A DNA stretch of 64,000 nucleotides from Blastobasis lacticolella (GCA_905147135.1 LR990054.1:14297001-14361000); one strand, 5' to 3'; shown: positions 1 through 21,449, counted from the stretch's first letter. Program-made: numbers and translations. The notes: generated by a model not told the origin, from the letters alone.

Positions 1-62
1 GGCAATAACCTTTCGTGGGAGAGGCCCTAAGTTCTGCAGTGAACTGTTATGATGATACGTAC
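1..62 (+). repeat. Short interspersed repeat end
   Basis: A recurring block reads roughly 'aataacc, purine-rich, ctgcagtg(g/a)actgttat'. Related copies occur at 6178-6252 (minus), 21330-21445 (plus), 50975-51110 (minus) and 55630-55740 (minus). The ctgcagtg core and the gactgtta tail are shared. It is cut by the window edge, so its full length cannot be seen. It is probably the tail of a SINE or LINE family. Confidence 0.5.
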
Positions 63-102
63 ATATTAATATGATAAAATGCTCGGCGGAGGACAATGTC
101 AA

Positions 103-637
103 CTATTTGCAAACGAAGAGAAGATTGGCATGCAACTTGGTTTTAAAAGTCGCAAGTGACTTTGCGTGGCGAATATCTTTTGGCAACTCGTTCCATAAAT
201 GAGCAGCCCTCACTGTAAACGAGTCCCCAAAGTACTTAAAGCGTGTATAAGGTGCCCTCAACGTACTATATACCTAGGTTTTTTACAATTTCGGTATAAG
301 GAAGCACCACACCATTGAAAGTTAATGGCGAGAGATTGTCGTACTTAGGTCGGCATACTTGTTTAGATTCGCCAATAACGATCACCTGAGACTTGCTTGG
401 GTTAATTGCAAGTCCATGCGCTAAACTTCATTCGAGAACAGTCGCAAAATCCCTATTGGTCGCGGCAATAGCCAAGTCCACATCACCAACAGAAGCATGG
501 CTATAAATTTGAAGGTCGTCAGCGTAGATATGGTAATTACAAGAAAGGAGAGGAGTAAGAAAATTAATGAAAATGGAAAAGAAAAGAGGAGATAGTACAC
601 CACCCTGGGGGACACCTGCAAAAATATTACTTGTCAT
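103..637 (-). pseudogene. Non-LTR retrotransposon reverse transcriptase fragment (Jockey/CR1-like)
   Basis: The minus-strand reading has the RT palm motif GVPQGGVLSPLFF, then YADDLQIY with the catalytic Asp pair. It continues past an in-frame stop (a TGA where Trp is expected, about position 427) into a stretch typical of the ORF2 C-terminus, LWNELPKDIRHAKS, and ends at a stop at 103-105. Sequence between the palm region and the C-terminal block is missing at about 270, so this is an internally deleted, dead copy. It lies just downstream of the last protease exon (stop at 715), in the same orientation. The call as a LINE is firm; the clade is a guess. Confidence 0.85.
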
Positions 638-714
638 TATTTGTTATCGTCATCATTAAAACCAACTTATTTAGTTCTCAATATAATATAAACAATCATG
701 TTCTTTACGCTGTG

Positions 715-10443
<9,729 letters not shown>

Positions 10444-10487
10444 ATTTTTATTTGAATTACTTTAAAACTTTGTGACTTCACGAAACA

Positions 10488-10492
10488 ACTGA
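10488..10492 (-). promoter_or_regulatory. Possible initiator (TCAGT) upstream of the protease
   Basis: A TCAGT pentamer, the arthropod initiator consensus, lies about 45 bases upstream of the ATG on the minus strand. No good TATA box sits at the expected distance. Chance occurrence is quite possible. Confidence 0.2.
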
Positions 10493-10849
10493 TGGTTAAC
10501 AACAGGTAACGTTATTTGGATAAAATAAGTTGACTAGTATGAGGAAAAATATAATGTTACTAATAACATAAAACAAATACATACAAATTCTGAAATTTGT
10601 ATAGGTACTTGCATCTCTGTTTCGCTTTGGGCACCTACTCACTCTACTGGTTGTCTGGTACTATGCTGGTCCAAAAGTTTTTAGCCAACGGCTTGTTGTA
10701 TACCCTATTGTTTAATTTTTGTGTCGTTTAAAGGCAAATTTTATTACAAACTCCTTGACCAAAAACCACTAGCTGGCAACTTTTAGTTATCTTTTTATCG
10801 ATTAATAAAAATAACATGTCTGCTATTATAAAACTCGTATACCCTACGA

Positions 10850-10892
10850 CATAGAGAAAATATTTACTAACGTAGTAAATATTTTCTCTATG
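10850..10892. repeat. 43-bp hairpin with perfect 20-bp arms
   Basis: CATAGAGAAAATATTTACTA (10850-10869) is followed by ACG and then its exact reverse complement (10873-10892). Confidence 0.95.
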
Positions 10893-11411
10893 GGCAACGC
10901 GTAAAGCATTTTGTTGTAAGATGTAATATGATTATAAATATGGGTTAACGTTTATAGAATCACATGAAAATTTTATCAGCCCCTTTGGTAAATTTTGCCT
11001 TGCCAATGCTATTGTCGTTTCTTGATTTTATGACTTTTAACGAGGTCAGAGCGACCTGAAACATGAACCTAGAGCGAGGCAGCCGCCAAAGTCAGTCACT
11101 CCTGAAAATGACATCAGGGTATAGTCGCTGATAAAAGAATGTCACAATATTACTAGCTGTGAGATTCAGTATGAAATATAGTTTTAGACCCATGTAGTTT
11201 CTATCATTTTTACGGACCATAGAAATTATGAATTGGCAGAATTAACTTTCTGCTCTTTCTGAGAAAGTGGGCTATTATTCGAGATTCAAACTTCCTAACC
11301 TTAAGCAGTTCATGTAAAATAGTAATGTTTATTTAGAAGCATCTTAGTTTATTTGTTAATTATTATTTTTCGCTACTATTTACTCTTGCACTACTTACTA
11401 GTTCTTGTGAA

Positions 11412-11535
11412 ACATTACCTCTTCCCAAAGGTTGTCTGGGAGAGATCGCGATAAGACTGCCTTTGCGCGCATGTATATTATGCTGATTTTTGTATATTGT
11501 CTTATAATATGTGTGCAATAAAGAGTTTTTACTTA
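11412..11535 (+). repeat. Retroelement 3' tail with AATAAA
   Basis: The phrase cttcccaaaggttgtctggg, then agagatcgcgataag and a tail gtgtgcaataaagag, is a common lepidopteran LINE or SINE 3' end. AATAAA is at about 11517. The source ORF is not present. Confidence 0.6.
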
Positions 11536-11835
11536 CTTAATAGTAGAAACTACCAGGGATCTGATCTCATGCTTATTAATGTTGTGACATTTCTCTAATA
11601 ACGACTTCATCCTTATGACGTTTTCTGAAGTGACGGCAGTTGACGGTTGCCTTAGTCTAGGTATATGTTTGAGGTCGCCCTGACCACGTTTAAACTTATA
11701 AATTAATAAAGGACAATAGCATGTGATAGGGGCAATTCACTTAATGCGCTAATTAAATTTTCAAATAATTTTTTGCAATTGCAATATAGTTTTTAAATAA
11801 ATGAATGGGGTCGCTATTGTGGTAGGCGACGAGTT

Positions 11836-12490
11836 CCGGAACGGCATATAAGAGGTGAGCAGAGTGAGCGATCGACTCATGGCGGTCAAGGCGCAAATTG
11901 AGGGGATAACAATGAACCTCATCAGCGCCTATGCTCCTCAGACCGGCTGCGCCGACACCAAAAATACTGCCTTCTGGAATAGCTTCGAAGACACCCTGTG
12001 AAGTATACCATCCTCCGAACAGATTGTGGTTGGTGCGGACCTCAACGGGCACGTGAGCCAGAGGAGCGAGGAGTTCGGTCGGGTGCACGGTGGCTTTGGC
12101 TAAGGCCAGCGAAACAGGGAGGGAGAAGATAATCTCCGAACCTCACTGGCCGCCGACTTAGCCGTGGTCAACACCTTCTTTCAGAAGAGGCCAGAACACC
12201 TCATCACCTACAAAAGTGGCCCGCACCAATCACAGATTGATTATCTGCTGATCCGAAGGCGTGACTTTGGCCATGTATCCCAGTGCAAGGTCATCCAGGG
12301 GGAATGCCTCACTGCACAGCACCGAGTCCTTGTCATGGACGTCCGGGTAAGTAGTAGACGGCCTACGGCAGAACGCTGTAAACCGTCTATTAAGTGGTGG
12401 AATCTGGGAAGCAGGAGCCAGGAGTTCATGGAGGCAGCCGAAAGCCTCGATTGGAGCGCAAAGGGCGAAACTTCCAATGAACTCAAATGA
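11836..12490 (+). pseudogene. RTE endonuclease domain (broken)
   Basis: It encodes a partial apurinic-type endonuclease/exonuclease domain with GITMNLISAYAPQTGC, IVVGADLNGHVSQ and the C-terminal SQIDYLLIRR motif, where the acidic residues are expected. In-frame stops at about 11998 and 12101 and loss of the N-terminus make it non-functional. In the full element it nicks target DNA. Confidence 0.8.
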
Positions 12491-12815
12491 ACGAAAAAAG
12501 GCATGTTTCAAGAAATGACAGCGCAGTAGCTCACTATCGGATAAGGAGATGTACTTGGGAGCGAAGCGGCGAGCTAAAATGGAGGTGGCAAAAGCGCGGT
12601 CAGCCCAGCTGGCTCCGCTCTGCGATGCGTTGGATACTGTGGAGGGGCAAATGCTCCTCTACAAACTTGCAAAGTCGCGGAGCCGAGCCAGTCTGGATGT
12701 GACAAAATGTGTTGCCATTAAAGGCACAGACGGCGTGTTGCTTCCAAGTGCAAACCCTATTAAAGACCGTTGATGCTGTCATTTCAAGGAACTGTCAAAC
12801 GATGCCAATAACTAC

Positions 12816-14036
12816 GTGCGACCACCACAGCTTCCTGCAAACTTTGGCATGATAAGCCCGATTACCCCTAACGAGGTGGAGAGGTCTCTGATCCGAATGA
12901 AGAACGGAAAAGCTATTGGCCATGACGGAATACCCATAGAAACCTGGAAAACAATGGGGACCCGGGGCGTACTCTTGCTCACTGAACTTTTCAACAGGAT
13001 CACAGCTACGGGGCTTATGCCTGACGCGTGGCGCGTAAATATTATTACGCCAATCTATAAAGGAAAGGGTAGTGTGCAGGAGTGCGGCAACTATCGAGGT
13101 TTCAAGCTCATGAGCCACACAATGAAACTTTTCGAACGTATTATAGACCAGAGACTTCGCCAGGAATGCTCCTTGTCGGAATGCCAATACGGCTTTAGGC
13201 CGGGCTGCAGCACAATGGATCCAATCTTTGCCCTCAGAGTCCTCCAGGAGTCCCACTGCAGTAGGAATCAACCGTTTCATTTCACATTCCTCGACCTGCA
13301 GAGGGACTTCGATAGTGTCCCACGTGAGATAATCTGGTGGGCTCTGAGATTAATGTCTGTGCCCGAGGCGTACATTAAGATTATCCAGGACATGTACGCT
13401 AAAACTGAGGCCGTTGTCAAAACCATCGTAGGCCATACTAATCCCTTCTCGATTACCGTTGGTGTTCACCAGGGTTCAGTGCAAAGCCCTTACTTGTTTT
13501 GCATTGTGCTCGATGTCCTCTCGGCGGAAATTCAGGACGCGCCATCTTGGCTTATGAAATACGCTGATGACATCGTACTGGTGAGCAAGCTTAGGCAGGA
13601 TCTTGAGACCAAGGTAAACACGTGGAAGGCAGTGCTAGAAAACGGTGGTTTGAAGCTGAACGTCGTCAAGACAGAGTATATGGCCAGATGCAGCGCGGAT
13701 CCCGACACCATCCGTATAGGTAACGAAGTCGTCCATAGAACAGATAAATTTAAATACCTCGGATCCGTGCAGCACGAGTCCGGCGATATCGGCCTCGATG
13801 TCAAGGCCCGAATCTCTGCAGCTTGGGCCAAATGGCGGGAGCTCACGGCGGTTACCTGCGACCCTAAAATCCCAATCAAGCTCAAGGGGCTAATATATAA
13901 GAGCATAATTAGGCCTGTGATGCTTTACGGCAGCGAAACCTGGCCGGCGCTGACGAAGCACGTCCGCGAACTCCACGCCAACGAAATGAAATTGCTGCGG
14001 TGGATGTGTGGCGTTACGCGACTTGATCGAACGTAA
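12816..14036 (+). pseudogene. RTE reverse transcriptase, largest intact ORF
   Basis: The 406-residue reading is RT from finger to thumb: NGKAIGHDGIPIETWK, ITPIYKGKGSVQECGNYRG, YGFRPGCSTMDPIF, the palm Asp in FTFLDLQRDFDSVP, GVHQGSVQSPYLF and the catalytic YADDIVLV. The first palm block normally reads D-x-x-K-A-F-D; here QRDFD replaces part of it, a likely damaging change. It ends where the frame shifts (near 14025). It is the longest continuous ORF of the window. Confidence 0.9.
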
Positions 14037-14325
14037 CGAGTACATCCGTGGCAGCTTTGGCGTAAGAGATATTGCGGATATGATCGAAGAGGCACGGCTG
14101 CGCTGGTATGGTCACGTGTTGCGCAAGCCCCAGGGATACGTGGGAAATAGGTGTCTAAACCTGCCTGTATCAGGAAAGAGGTCCCGCGGGAGACCTAAGA
14201 AGCGATGGATTGACATCGCCGAGTCGAACGCGAGAGCCAACGGCTTACGTCGTGAGGATGCCGAAGATCGGGCAAAGTGGAGAAAGCAAAGTAGGAAGGC
14301 GGACCCTGGCAGTAGCCGGGATTGA
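14008..14325 (+). pseudogene. RTE ORF2 C-terminal domain
   Basis: After the frameshift the sense goes on: RNEYIRGSFGVRDIADMIEE, RLRWYGHVLRKP, GRPKKRWID and SNARANGLRREDAEDRAKWR. This basic block follows RT in RTE elements. It was one reading frame with 12816-14036 before a small indel. Confidence 0.88.
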
Positions 14326-14394
14326 CCGCTCACACGATGATGAGTTTTTAAATAAATAATTTAATAAAGAAATAGAAAATGTAATTTTTTTTTA

Positions 14395-14740
14395 TGTCAT
14401 GCGGTAGGCAAACAGGCAAGCGGGTCACCTGATGGAAAGTGGTCACCACTCCCTATAGACATTAGCAACACCAAGAGTATCGCCAATGTGTTGCCTACCT
14501 CTATAACACGTTGCTCTGGCAGCAAAAAGGCAAATGCCACTCTACTGCCAAAGCCACGGTTCCCCAAATCCCCACCCCATGGAGCACTGGAAACCTTACT
14601 CACCGGCAGAAACACAATACTATTTAAAAGAGTATTATTTAGCTGCGATATTCTGTAAGGTGGAGGTACTTCCTCAGTCGGGCGGCTCCAATTCGAACGA
14701 GATAACCCGCTGCGCCCTACCTCTCTTAAAATAATTTATT
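14395..14740 (-). repeat. Lepidopteran LINE 3' tail, reverse orientation
   Basis: It contains gtaggcaaacaggcaagcgg, tggaaagtggtcaccac, acattagcaacaccaagagt and aaagccacggttccccaaat. A close copy is at 40990-41205, and shorter plus-strand relatives are at 9620-9728 and 21195-21312. Confidence 0.7.
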
Positions 14741-15145
14741 CAATATTAACATAATTAACATACACAAAATTAAAACTTAAAACTAGATATCCGTATAACT
14801 TCATCATAATACTTAAACTGTATGTATAACCGACTCTTTGCAATTCCCGGTGCAATAAGTAAATTGAATTCCTTATCTCTCGGACGATGTAAACATGGTT
14901 ATTTGTTACTCAAATGTACTCATATACATAACATCTAAATTTATGAGCAATGAATCATGTATGACTGTATGTGTTATTGTAGTAAATTCCTGTTGACATG
15001 AAATTATTATAGAAGACCGAAGTACAACCGGTATTTTCCGTGATGTGAATAGTATACATATTGTCTTAAATATCGCGGTTGTTCTTCCACGATTTGGCAG
15101 TGATTTGTGTCATCAATACCAGAGTCTACACTAGACCTTGCCTGG

Positions 15146-15542
15146 GCTTCGATTCTGGTCCTGAAATCGTCTCAGTTGCAGTAACATTACAATTGCATCG
15201 CATGTCAAACGTGTGATTGTTATTCAAATGACAGATGTTGAGTTGCAACTTTCATGAATTCGAACTTTTCCACAATTCGTTTTCTGGTACTTTAGTTGCA
15301 TTATGGTTTTATATGGCTGTTGGTACTCCAATAAATAAATAAATAAATTAATTACTAAGTTGCATCTTTCTTAGTTGTCAAACTGCCTTCAATTCTGTCA
15401 ACGAAAACGTGTCAAAGGTCGAACAATGATTTAACAAGGATGATGCTGGGACTGACTCGATACCTCGACGTAGTTTTAGTAACATCACAGTTACATTGCA
15501 ACATAATAACAACTGCATTGCACACCAGAATCGGTACCCAGT
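15146..15542 (+). mobile_element. 400-bp inverted-repeat element, copy 1
   Basis: The ends are tgggcttcgattctggt and accagaatcggtaccca, short imperfect inverted repeats. The body matches 18946-19353 in reverse along its whole length (for example gtgtcaaaggtcgaacaatg, tatggttttatatggctgtt). There is no ORF. Probably a MITE. An aaataaat run sits in the middle. Confidence 0.72.
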
Positions 15543-15799
15543 CGATCTTATTTATTAAAGTTACCACTTACTACAGGTGGGCTGTCTGCTCGTTTGTCAT
15601 TGAATAGCATAAAAAAGGATTTTAAAAGTAAATAGATATGTAACAGTGTCATTTGTTCTAGAAAACAATTTTAATTTATCTATTAATCAGGCAACAAAGA
15701 TCCATGTTTGTTTGTAATACAGGTATCTTACAATCTATGTTAGTAAATCACTTTTTAATTCTGGAATATGAAATATGATTCATCTATATGACAACCTTT

Positions 15800-17255
15800 A
15801 CAAATGCCTGCTACATAGGTGAAACATACCTATCAGCTATAACCTGCAGGATACTGTTCGAGCTGCCGCGCACGCGCCTTAATAACGAAGCAGTTCTTTT
15901 GCGTATTAATCCGTCCACTCTCGTCTGCACGAACATGCCTGACGCGCTGCAGTAGCGCGGCAGCCCCAACAGCATCCTAAAGGTGTTATTATATTACACA
16001 CGTAGGACGTTGAGCGATTTCAGAGTATGACTAACCCATAGGCTGCTCGTGTAAAAAGTTTGGCAGTAGGCTCTAAATAATGTAATTTTAGCCTCCTCAC
16101 TGCATCGAGCAAACCTGCGGGCAATCATATTACCTCTCACCGCCAACGCCCTACGTTCTCTCTCTATGTCGCTCTTAAGATCGCTGGTGTTAATATAACC
16201 CCCATGCTTATATTGATTTACTCTTTGAATCGATGTGCCATTTAGTGTAATGGAGAGTACTGGGTCTGTACGCTTTCCAGCGGTCTTAAAGGGTATTTTT
16301 TTACATTATAAACTAGGCCATGATCCTCTGCATGGCCCTCACACATAAACGAGATCCCTTAGTGCCCTAACTGCCGGTGCCAGCAACACAATGTCGTCTG
16401 CATAACTTAGATTATTGGCATATACGACATCTAAGTAGCATCCGACATGTCTGTTGCTGGGACCGACAATCAGATCAACGACATAAAGTTTGAAGAGTTT
16501 AGGGGAAGTCAGCCCACCCTGCCTTACCCCGCACTTCAACTTATATTCCTCTGAAAGTGCGTGAGCCCTCCTCACATAGTTGGTTTGGTTACTATACCAA
16601 TACCGAAACACCCAAATCAAGTCACTATGCATGCCCCTTCCGCTCATTTTCTCCCAGAGCTTGTCATAAGACACGACATCAAATGGCTTGGAGAGGTCTA
16701 GGAAACATGCATAGATAGGGGTATTTCGGTCGGTATAGTAATTCTAATCGTATGCTTAAGGCTGAGTATGGCATTCTCAGTAGAGAACCCCTGTCTAAAG
16801 TTAAATTGAGCGTCCTGTAGATGTAGGTATTGATATATGCGCTCGCCCAGCTTCCCATCCAGCACTTTTACAGCCACCGTCGCATGCGAGATAGGCCGGT
16901 AATTGGTCTTGTTAGACAGGTTCCCTGTTTCATTCTTTACAACAGGGACCACTAAAGTTTTCATAAGATCATGAGGCAAGTAACAGTGAACCAAACACAG
17001 CGACAAGAGCATAGAGAGAACCCTAGTGAGATGAAATCCCGCGTGTTTAGAGCCGACGACTTTCCTCGTTTCATCTTGTTTATAATTGCCGTGACTTCAG
17101 CGGCCGAGAAACGAACGTGCCCTTCCCCACAGTCGAGCTCAGCATCGCCCACCTCCCGCGAGGGACCCAACGGAGATTCAACCTGAAAATGTTCCTTAAA
17201 CAATTTAGCTATTGACTCTCGCTCATTACACCCACTCACGCACACACGCCAGGAC
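15800..17255 (-). pseudogene. Non-LTR retrotransposon, RT and C-terminal region, degraded
   Basis: Reading from 17255 downwards: INKMKRGKSSALNT, then LPHDLMKTLVVPVVKNETG, NKTNYRPISHATVAVKVL and FNFRQGFSTENAIL. Next come CGVRQGGLTSPKLFKLYVVD and SYADDIVLLAP with the catalytic Asp pair. The C-terminus reads LLGLPRYCSASGMFVQTRVD and VRGSSNSIL. Several frame changes and stops divide it. It is a LINE ORF2 of a Jockey/CR1-type clade, not the RTE family of 11.8 kb. Confidence 0.82.
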
Positions 17256-17282
17256 GCTTATTCATTAACTGGTAATCCAGTA

Positions 17283-17690
17283 GACTTCCAAACCTGGAAC
17301 CTTGACGACCTGAGTGGTTCAGTGGTCATTGTCTTCCATGCAAGAGGTCTCGGGTTCGATTCCCGGCCGGGCAGAAATTGAAATGATGAATTTTAATTTC
17401 TGTTACGAGTCTGGGTGTTCTATGTATAATAAGTATTTATTTATTTCCAGTTCTCAATAAGGATTTTGATTCTTTTTATATTTTACTAAATACTAAGCAC
17501 TGTTTGCCTTTTTGAGGAAAAATAAATATTTTTTGTATTGTATTGTATTGTATTTAAAAGTATTTAAGTATATTATCAGTTATCTAGCACCCATAGCACA
17601 AGCTTTGCTTAGTTTGGGGCTAGATGGCGCTGTGTGAATTTGTCCACAAATATTGATTGATTGATTGATTGATTAAACCTCATTAAAGTT
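17283..17690 (+). mobile_element. tRNA-derived SINE with LINE-like tail
   Basis: A tRNA-like head has a box A (tggttcagtgg) and a perfect box B (gttcgattc), followed by ccggccgggcagaaattgaa and a body ending in a (tattg)n run near 17530-17552. A tail tctagcacccatagcacaag with an (attg)n run (17658-17681) follows. Related SINEs lie in reverse at 51360-51590 and 56020-56250. The head does not fold as a functional tRNA gene. Confidence 0.75.
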
Positions 17691-18054
17691 GTTAGAAGAC
17701 TGTGCTCTGCAATAATATCCATTCTGATTTGTTCTTTATGGACTTGACACCATTTCAAACGACCTTTGAATATTTTGCGACTTGTGCACATATCGGCGTA
17801 CAACTTACCTGTAGTAGGCTTATTGCTTAACAACCAGCATTTATACTTCAGCATGTCTATTCCAGCCCACCACCCTGGCCTTCACCTTAGTACAATGTTT
17901 CTATTGCGGCTGTAGTAATCATTTGCATTATTTAGTTTCTTATACTGAGGACAGAGGAAGATGGGGTGTCTTTGTCCATGTCTGGATTATGGGGGAGAGA
18001 GGTCACGAATAAATAAGAACGGACGAGGAGTTTCTTATTAATTAACACCATGAA

Positions 18055-18160
18055 ACCATGATCTAATCTGATCAAATCCTGGATAATGGTCAAGGTGGAC
18101 CCCGGGCCCTCATGCGCGAGAGCACATCCGGGACATTAACGCCAAGTTTTTATTATAATT
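18055..18160 (+). repeat. Short repeat of the 'cctggat..ggtcaaggtgga' family
   Basis: Core caaatcctggataatggtca, then aggtggaccccgggccctc and attaacgccaag. Related copies: 25045-25130, 28683-28775 and 31947-32055 in plus; 19805-19975, 40865-40975 and 50385-50520 in reverse. Probably a SINE or LINE tail. Confidence 0.6.
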
Positions 18161-18164
18161 TGTA

Positions 18165-18940
18165 CCAACTTCACTGTTCATTGTGTACCATAGAATTTCA
18201 TAGTCACGCGTAGACACCTTATTTCCTTGTTTGGTGTTCAATGCCTACCGGCAAAGACATTCCGTAGCGCTGCACTCTCGTCTGTATGCGGTATTATATT
18301 CCCAAGTTCACAATACCCTATTCTTCGAGCCATGACAAAGTGAAATTTGCTTTATACTTGCCCTCCAAGTTTCAGTGTTTCCGAGTGACCTAATTTGGTC
18401 ACGGCGACAACTTCGCCCTCGAAATTTTTGACGAATAACGGAGTTACTCGAACACCCATCAGGAGTGAACTTTTAAATCGCGGAATGAATCGAAATATTC
18501 TGGAACAATAGCCTTCATTATTCAGCTGAAACAAGAATTGTGACTTAGGTATTCTTTCTTTAAAATTTTTGAAGCAAGTAGGTTGTATTTTTTATAAAGC
18601 GTACAGGCTGTAAGATCGAGCTGATCGTCTGTCTTATGCTGGCAGTAGGTCAGTAGACCATCATGCGGCTTGATCTAGTGGCATGATCAAATAAATAGGT
18701 TTGATCAAGCCAAACGTACACTCACTTACCGTAAAATGGCAAGAAGTTTTCCAATATTTCTCGCTTTACACTTTCAGTTTAGCTTATTTTTTTTTTGTGC
18801 GCGGTCTGACGAACGTTAATGGGTCGCCTAGCTTTACTATCGCTACAAAGTGATTTGTTTTTAGGATAACCTACGGCACTCTCACAGTCTATAATCGGCA
18901 TTTGTCAATTAAACTTCACCACATACTTATTTGATCAGGG
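18165..18940. other. No gene recognised
   Basis: A 60-residue minus-strand open stretch at 18352-18534 matches nothing I know and has no supporting splice or promoter signal. The rest is AT-rich without structure. Confidence 0.5.
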
Positions 18941-18945
18941 TACCG

Positions 18946-19353
18946 ATTCTGGTGTGCAATGCAGTTGTTATTATGTTGCAATGTAACTGTGATGTTACTA
19001 TAACTACGTCGAGGTATCGATTTAGTTACTGTAACATCGCAGCATCATTCCAGTTAAATTAGTGAAATCATTGTTCGATTTTTGACACGTTTTCGTTGAC
19101 AGAATTGAAGGCAGTTTGACAACTAAGAAAGACGCAACTTAGTAATTAAATAATTAATTTATTTATTGGAGTACCAACAGCCATATAAAACCATAATGAA
19201 ACTAAAGTACCAGAAAACGAATTGTGGAAAAGTTCGAACTCATGAAAGTTGCAACGCAACATCTGTCATTTGAATAACAATCACACGTTTGACATGCGAT
19301 GCAATTGTAATGCAACTGAGACGATTTCCGTACCAGAATCGAAGCCCAGGTGA
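18946..19353 (-). mobile_element. 400-bp inverted-repeat element, copy 2
   Basis: Reverse-oriented copy of 15146-15542, from ggtaccgattctggtgtgc to taccagaatcgaagcccagg. The two copies differ by scattered substitutions and small indels, so they are old. Confidence 0.72.
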
Positions 19354-19804
19354 CGTAAAATGTCATTTGGCGGCAATACCAAATTTAACAGCAGCGACAT
19401 CGGTATTGGGCCAGATAAGTGTAGATTAGTACACACACCGTGTCACTAACTGATACAGTTACTGATACTGATACTGATACCACTTTACAGTACCTACTTT
19501 TTTATTAGTAAGACGGAAACCCTTTGTAGTCAAGTCACAGACGCAATTGCAACATTATGTTTTTGGGATCGCAGTTGAGTGTTTACTTACCTCTCCACAT
19601 ATTCCCACTGTAAATACTCCTCTAGATACCACTTACCTTTTCCCCTGTCTTCTCGAATATATTTACTTTCTGTTTCGAGCGGCATCTTGAGCGATACTAT
19701 GTACCTACATAAAATAAGATTGTAGTTATTAGGCTATTCATAGGTAGATATGCTCCAACTTCAGCCGCTTCATCTAATTCACGAGTTAGTCCTTAAAAAA
19801 TAAA

Positions 19805-20100
19805 TAATCGTGGCGTTAACTTCTCTGTTGTGCTCTCGCGAGTGAGGTTTCGGTTCGCCTTGACCATGTTTAAGGGCTTGGCAGATTAGATAATTACAGT
19901 GAAGCGACTATAATCTGACTTCTGTGACCCGGTTAACAGGGTAACCTGACCAGATTGGTTATACATTAAGTCGCCTGAATGTGCAGGTTTCATCACGATG
20001 TTTTCCCTCACCATAAGATCATCCGCTAGTGTTCATCTAATGTACATAACTCAGAAAAGAATCATTGGTACATGGCGGCACAGGGATCAAACCCAGTTAC
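19805..20100 (-). repeat. Short repeat of the 'cctggat' family joined to another tail
   Basis: In plus it reads tggcgttaactt, cgccttgaccatgttt, agattagataattacagtga and ctgaccagattggtta. It is followed by aggtttcatcacgatgtttt ccctcacc, another recurrent lepidopteran LINE tail phrase. The 118-residue open stretch at 19998-20354 overlaps this tail and is not a gene. Confidence 0.55.
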
Positions 20101-21190
20101 CACTTAGTTCTTACGCGGTAAAAAAGTTACAAGTAAAACTGAATGAGATTTTTTATATCACGATTGTAGAAGATAAGTATAGGTATAGTCAGCAATGGTC
20201 AGCAATCAACATCGTAGCCATTGTTGGAACCAGAAATGCAGTGTTAGTCGCGTTTTGCCTCTTAGGTAGCCAATTCGTGTTCAGAGAAAACCTCTCCAGG
20301 CATATCGAATGTTGTAGAAAAAGAGAATATTATTTATTTATTATACATTTATAAAAAAACTGGTACAAGAAATATTCAGTGCCTCAAAAACCTAAAAATA
20401 GGTTTATCCGAGCACTGTGGTTATCATTTGAGAGTTGAGTTATATAGGAGCATATAAGAATACAACACAGTTACAGTAAGTTTACATAAAGAATGTAAAT
20501 AAAGTGTATCAATATGGGTAGTTCATTTAGCTTTCCATAGAAAGCACATTATGTAATATAGTAACATATTATGGCGCTTGCATCAACCATCCCAAGTAAA
20601 CAAAGGAAATTTTGAAATGTAAATATTTAACCTATAACAATTTACGAAACACCCCAGCAGCTAGAGCCATCATAACAAAGAAAGAAACACGGTTGAAGTT
20701 CCAATTGATTCTCCGTGACTTTATATTATGCGGGCGGACTTTGAGAAGGTTGGCGGAGTCGTAAAACGTGACTGGTGCCCAGTTCGACCTATTTGTAAGT
20801 AGGTGATATTTGTAGTATACTTATTGGTGTTGTTTGCATTCGTTAGTGCTACAATTTCTATTATGATAAATAATGGTAAATCAGTTTTTACGATTTGGTG
20901 TCATCGACTTGTTTTTGTTGATAGAAATAACTATATCTTATACCTTTATGTTTTACAAAATCTGCCTCTATAAATAATTACTCATTAATTACAAATATTG
21001 ATAATGCCGTTGCCGTGGCCAACTACTGGGCATGCCAGATCTAGGGTTTTCGAAAAATTGACTCGACGAAGAAGAAGAAGAATTACAAATAAGTCTGATG
21101 TTGTATGCAACAGATTAGTTTTCGAAATTATCGAGGCAAAATATCTATAGTCTGTGTAGGCTGGAAAATGAGCAGCAGCGTTTTCCATTG
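20100..21190. other. No gene recognised
   Basis: AT-rich, with a gaagaagaagaag run at about 21068-21082. No coding or structural signal was recognised. Confidence 0.5.
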
Positions 21191-21194
21191 TTAC

Positions 21195-21312
21195 ATTTTG
21201 GCGGGCAACGCATTGGTGACTCCCCCGGGGTTGCTGATGTCCATAGGCGGCGGTGACCACTTTCCATCAGGTGGCCCGCTTGCCTGTTTGTCTGCTGTGT
21301 AATATAAAAAAA
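21195..21312 (+). repeat. LINE 3' tail
   Basis: Contains ggcgggcaacgcattggtga, ggcggcggtgaccactttcc and cccgcttgcctgtttgtctg, ending in an A run. Same tail as 9620-9728. Confidence 0.72.
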
Positions 21313-21329
21313 AAACATTTACAATAGTG

Positions 21330-21445
21330 GGATCTCCAACCCGCCTGCCAAGCGTAGAGATTACGGTAATAACCTGCCATTTCGTAAAAGAGGCCCCAAG
21401 TCCTGCAGTGGACTGTTACAGGCTGTAATTATGAGATTAATTTAG
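21330..21445 (+). repeat. Short interspersed repeat (family of 1-62)
   Basis: Reads tctccaacccgcctgccaag, agagattacggtaataacct, aagtcctgcagtggactgtt. It directly follows the LINE tail at 21312, so the two may be halves of a composite. Confidence 0.6.
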
Positions 21446-21449
21446 ATAT

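Larger units (their letters stand above)
10444..11409. other. Upstream region of the protease, no gene seen
   Basis: AT-rich sequence without coding content. It holds a 43-bp perfect palindrome (10850-10892) and possible protease promoter sequence at its left end. Confidence 0.6.
11800..14345 (+). mobile_element. RTE-clade LINE, 5' truncated
   Basis: One element in plus orientation: endonuclease domain (11836-12490), linker, reverse transcriptase (12816-14036) and C-terminal domain in another frame (14008-14325). It ends in a short cacacgatgatgag tail typical of RTE elements, which lack a long poly(A). Stops and frameshifts make it inactive. The same family supplies the fragment at 1815-2312. 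The region is visibly more GC-rich than its surroundings. Confidence 0.88.

Noticed and set aside
17295..17375. A functional tRNA gene
   Set aside because: Box B is perfect, but the arms do not pair as a cloverleaf and the sequence runs straight into a SINE body shared with other copies. It is a SINE head.
18352..18534. A short minus-strand coding exon
   Set aside because: No family match, no clear splice sites and the length is within chance expectation.
19998..20354. A 118-codon gene
   Set aside because: Its first third is a common repeat tail (cacgatgttttccctcacc) and the rest has no domain.
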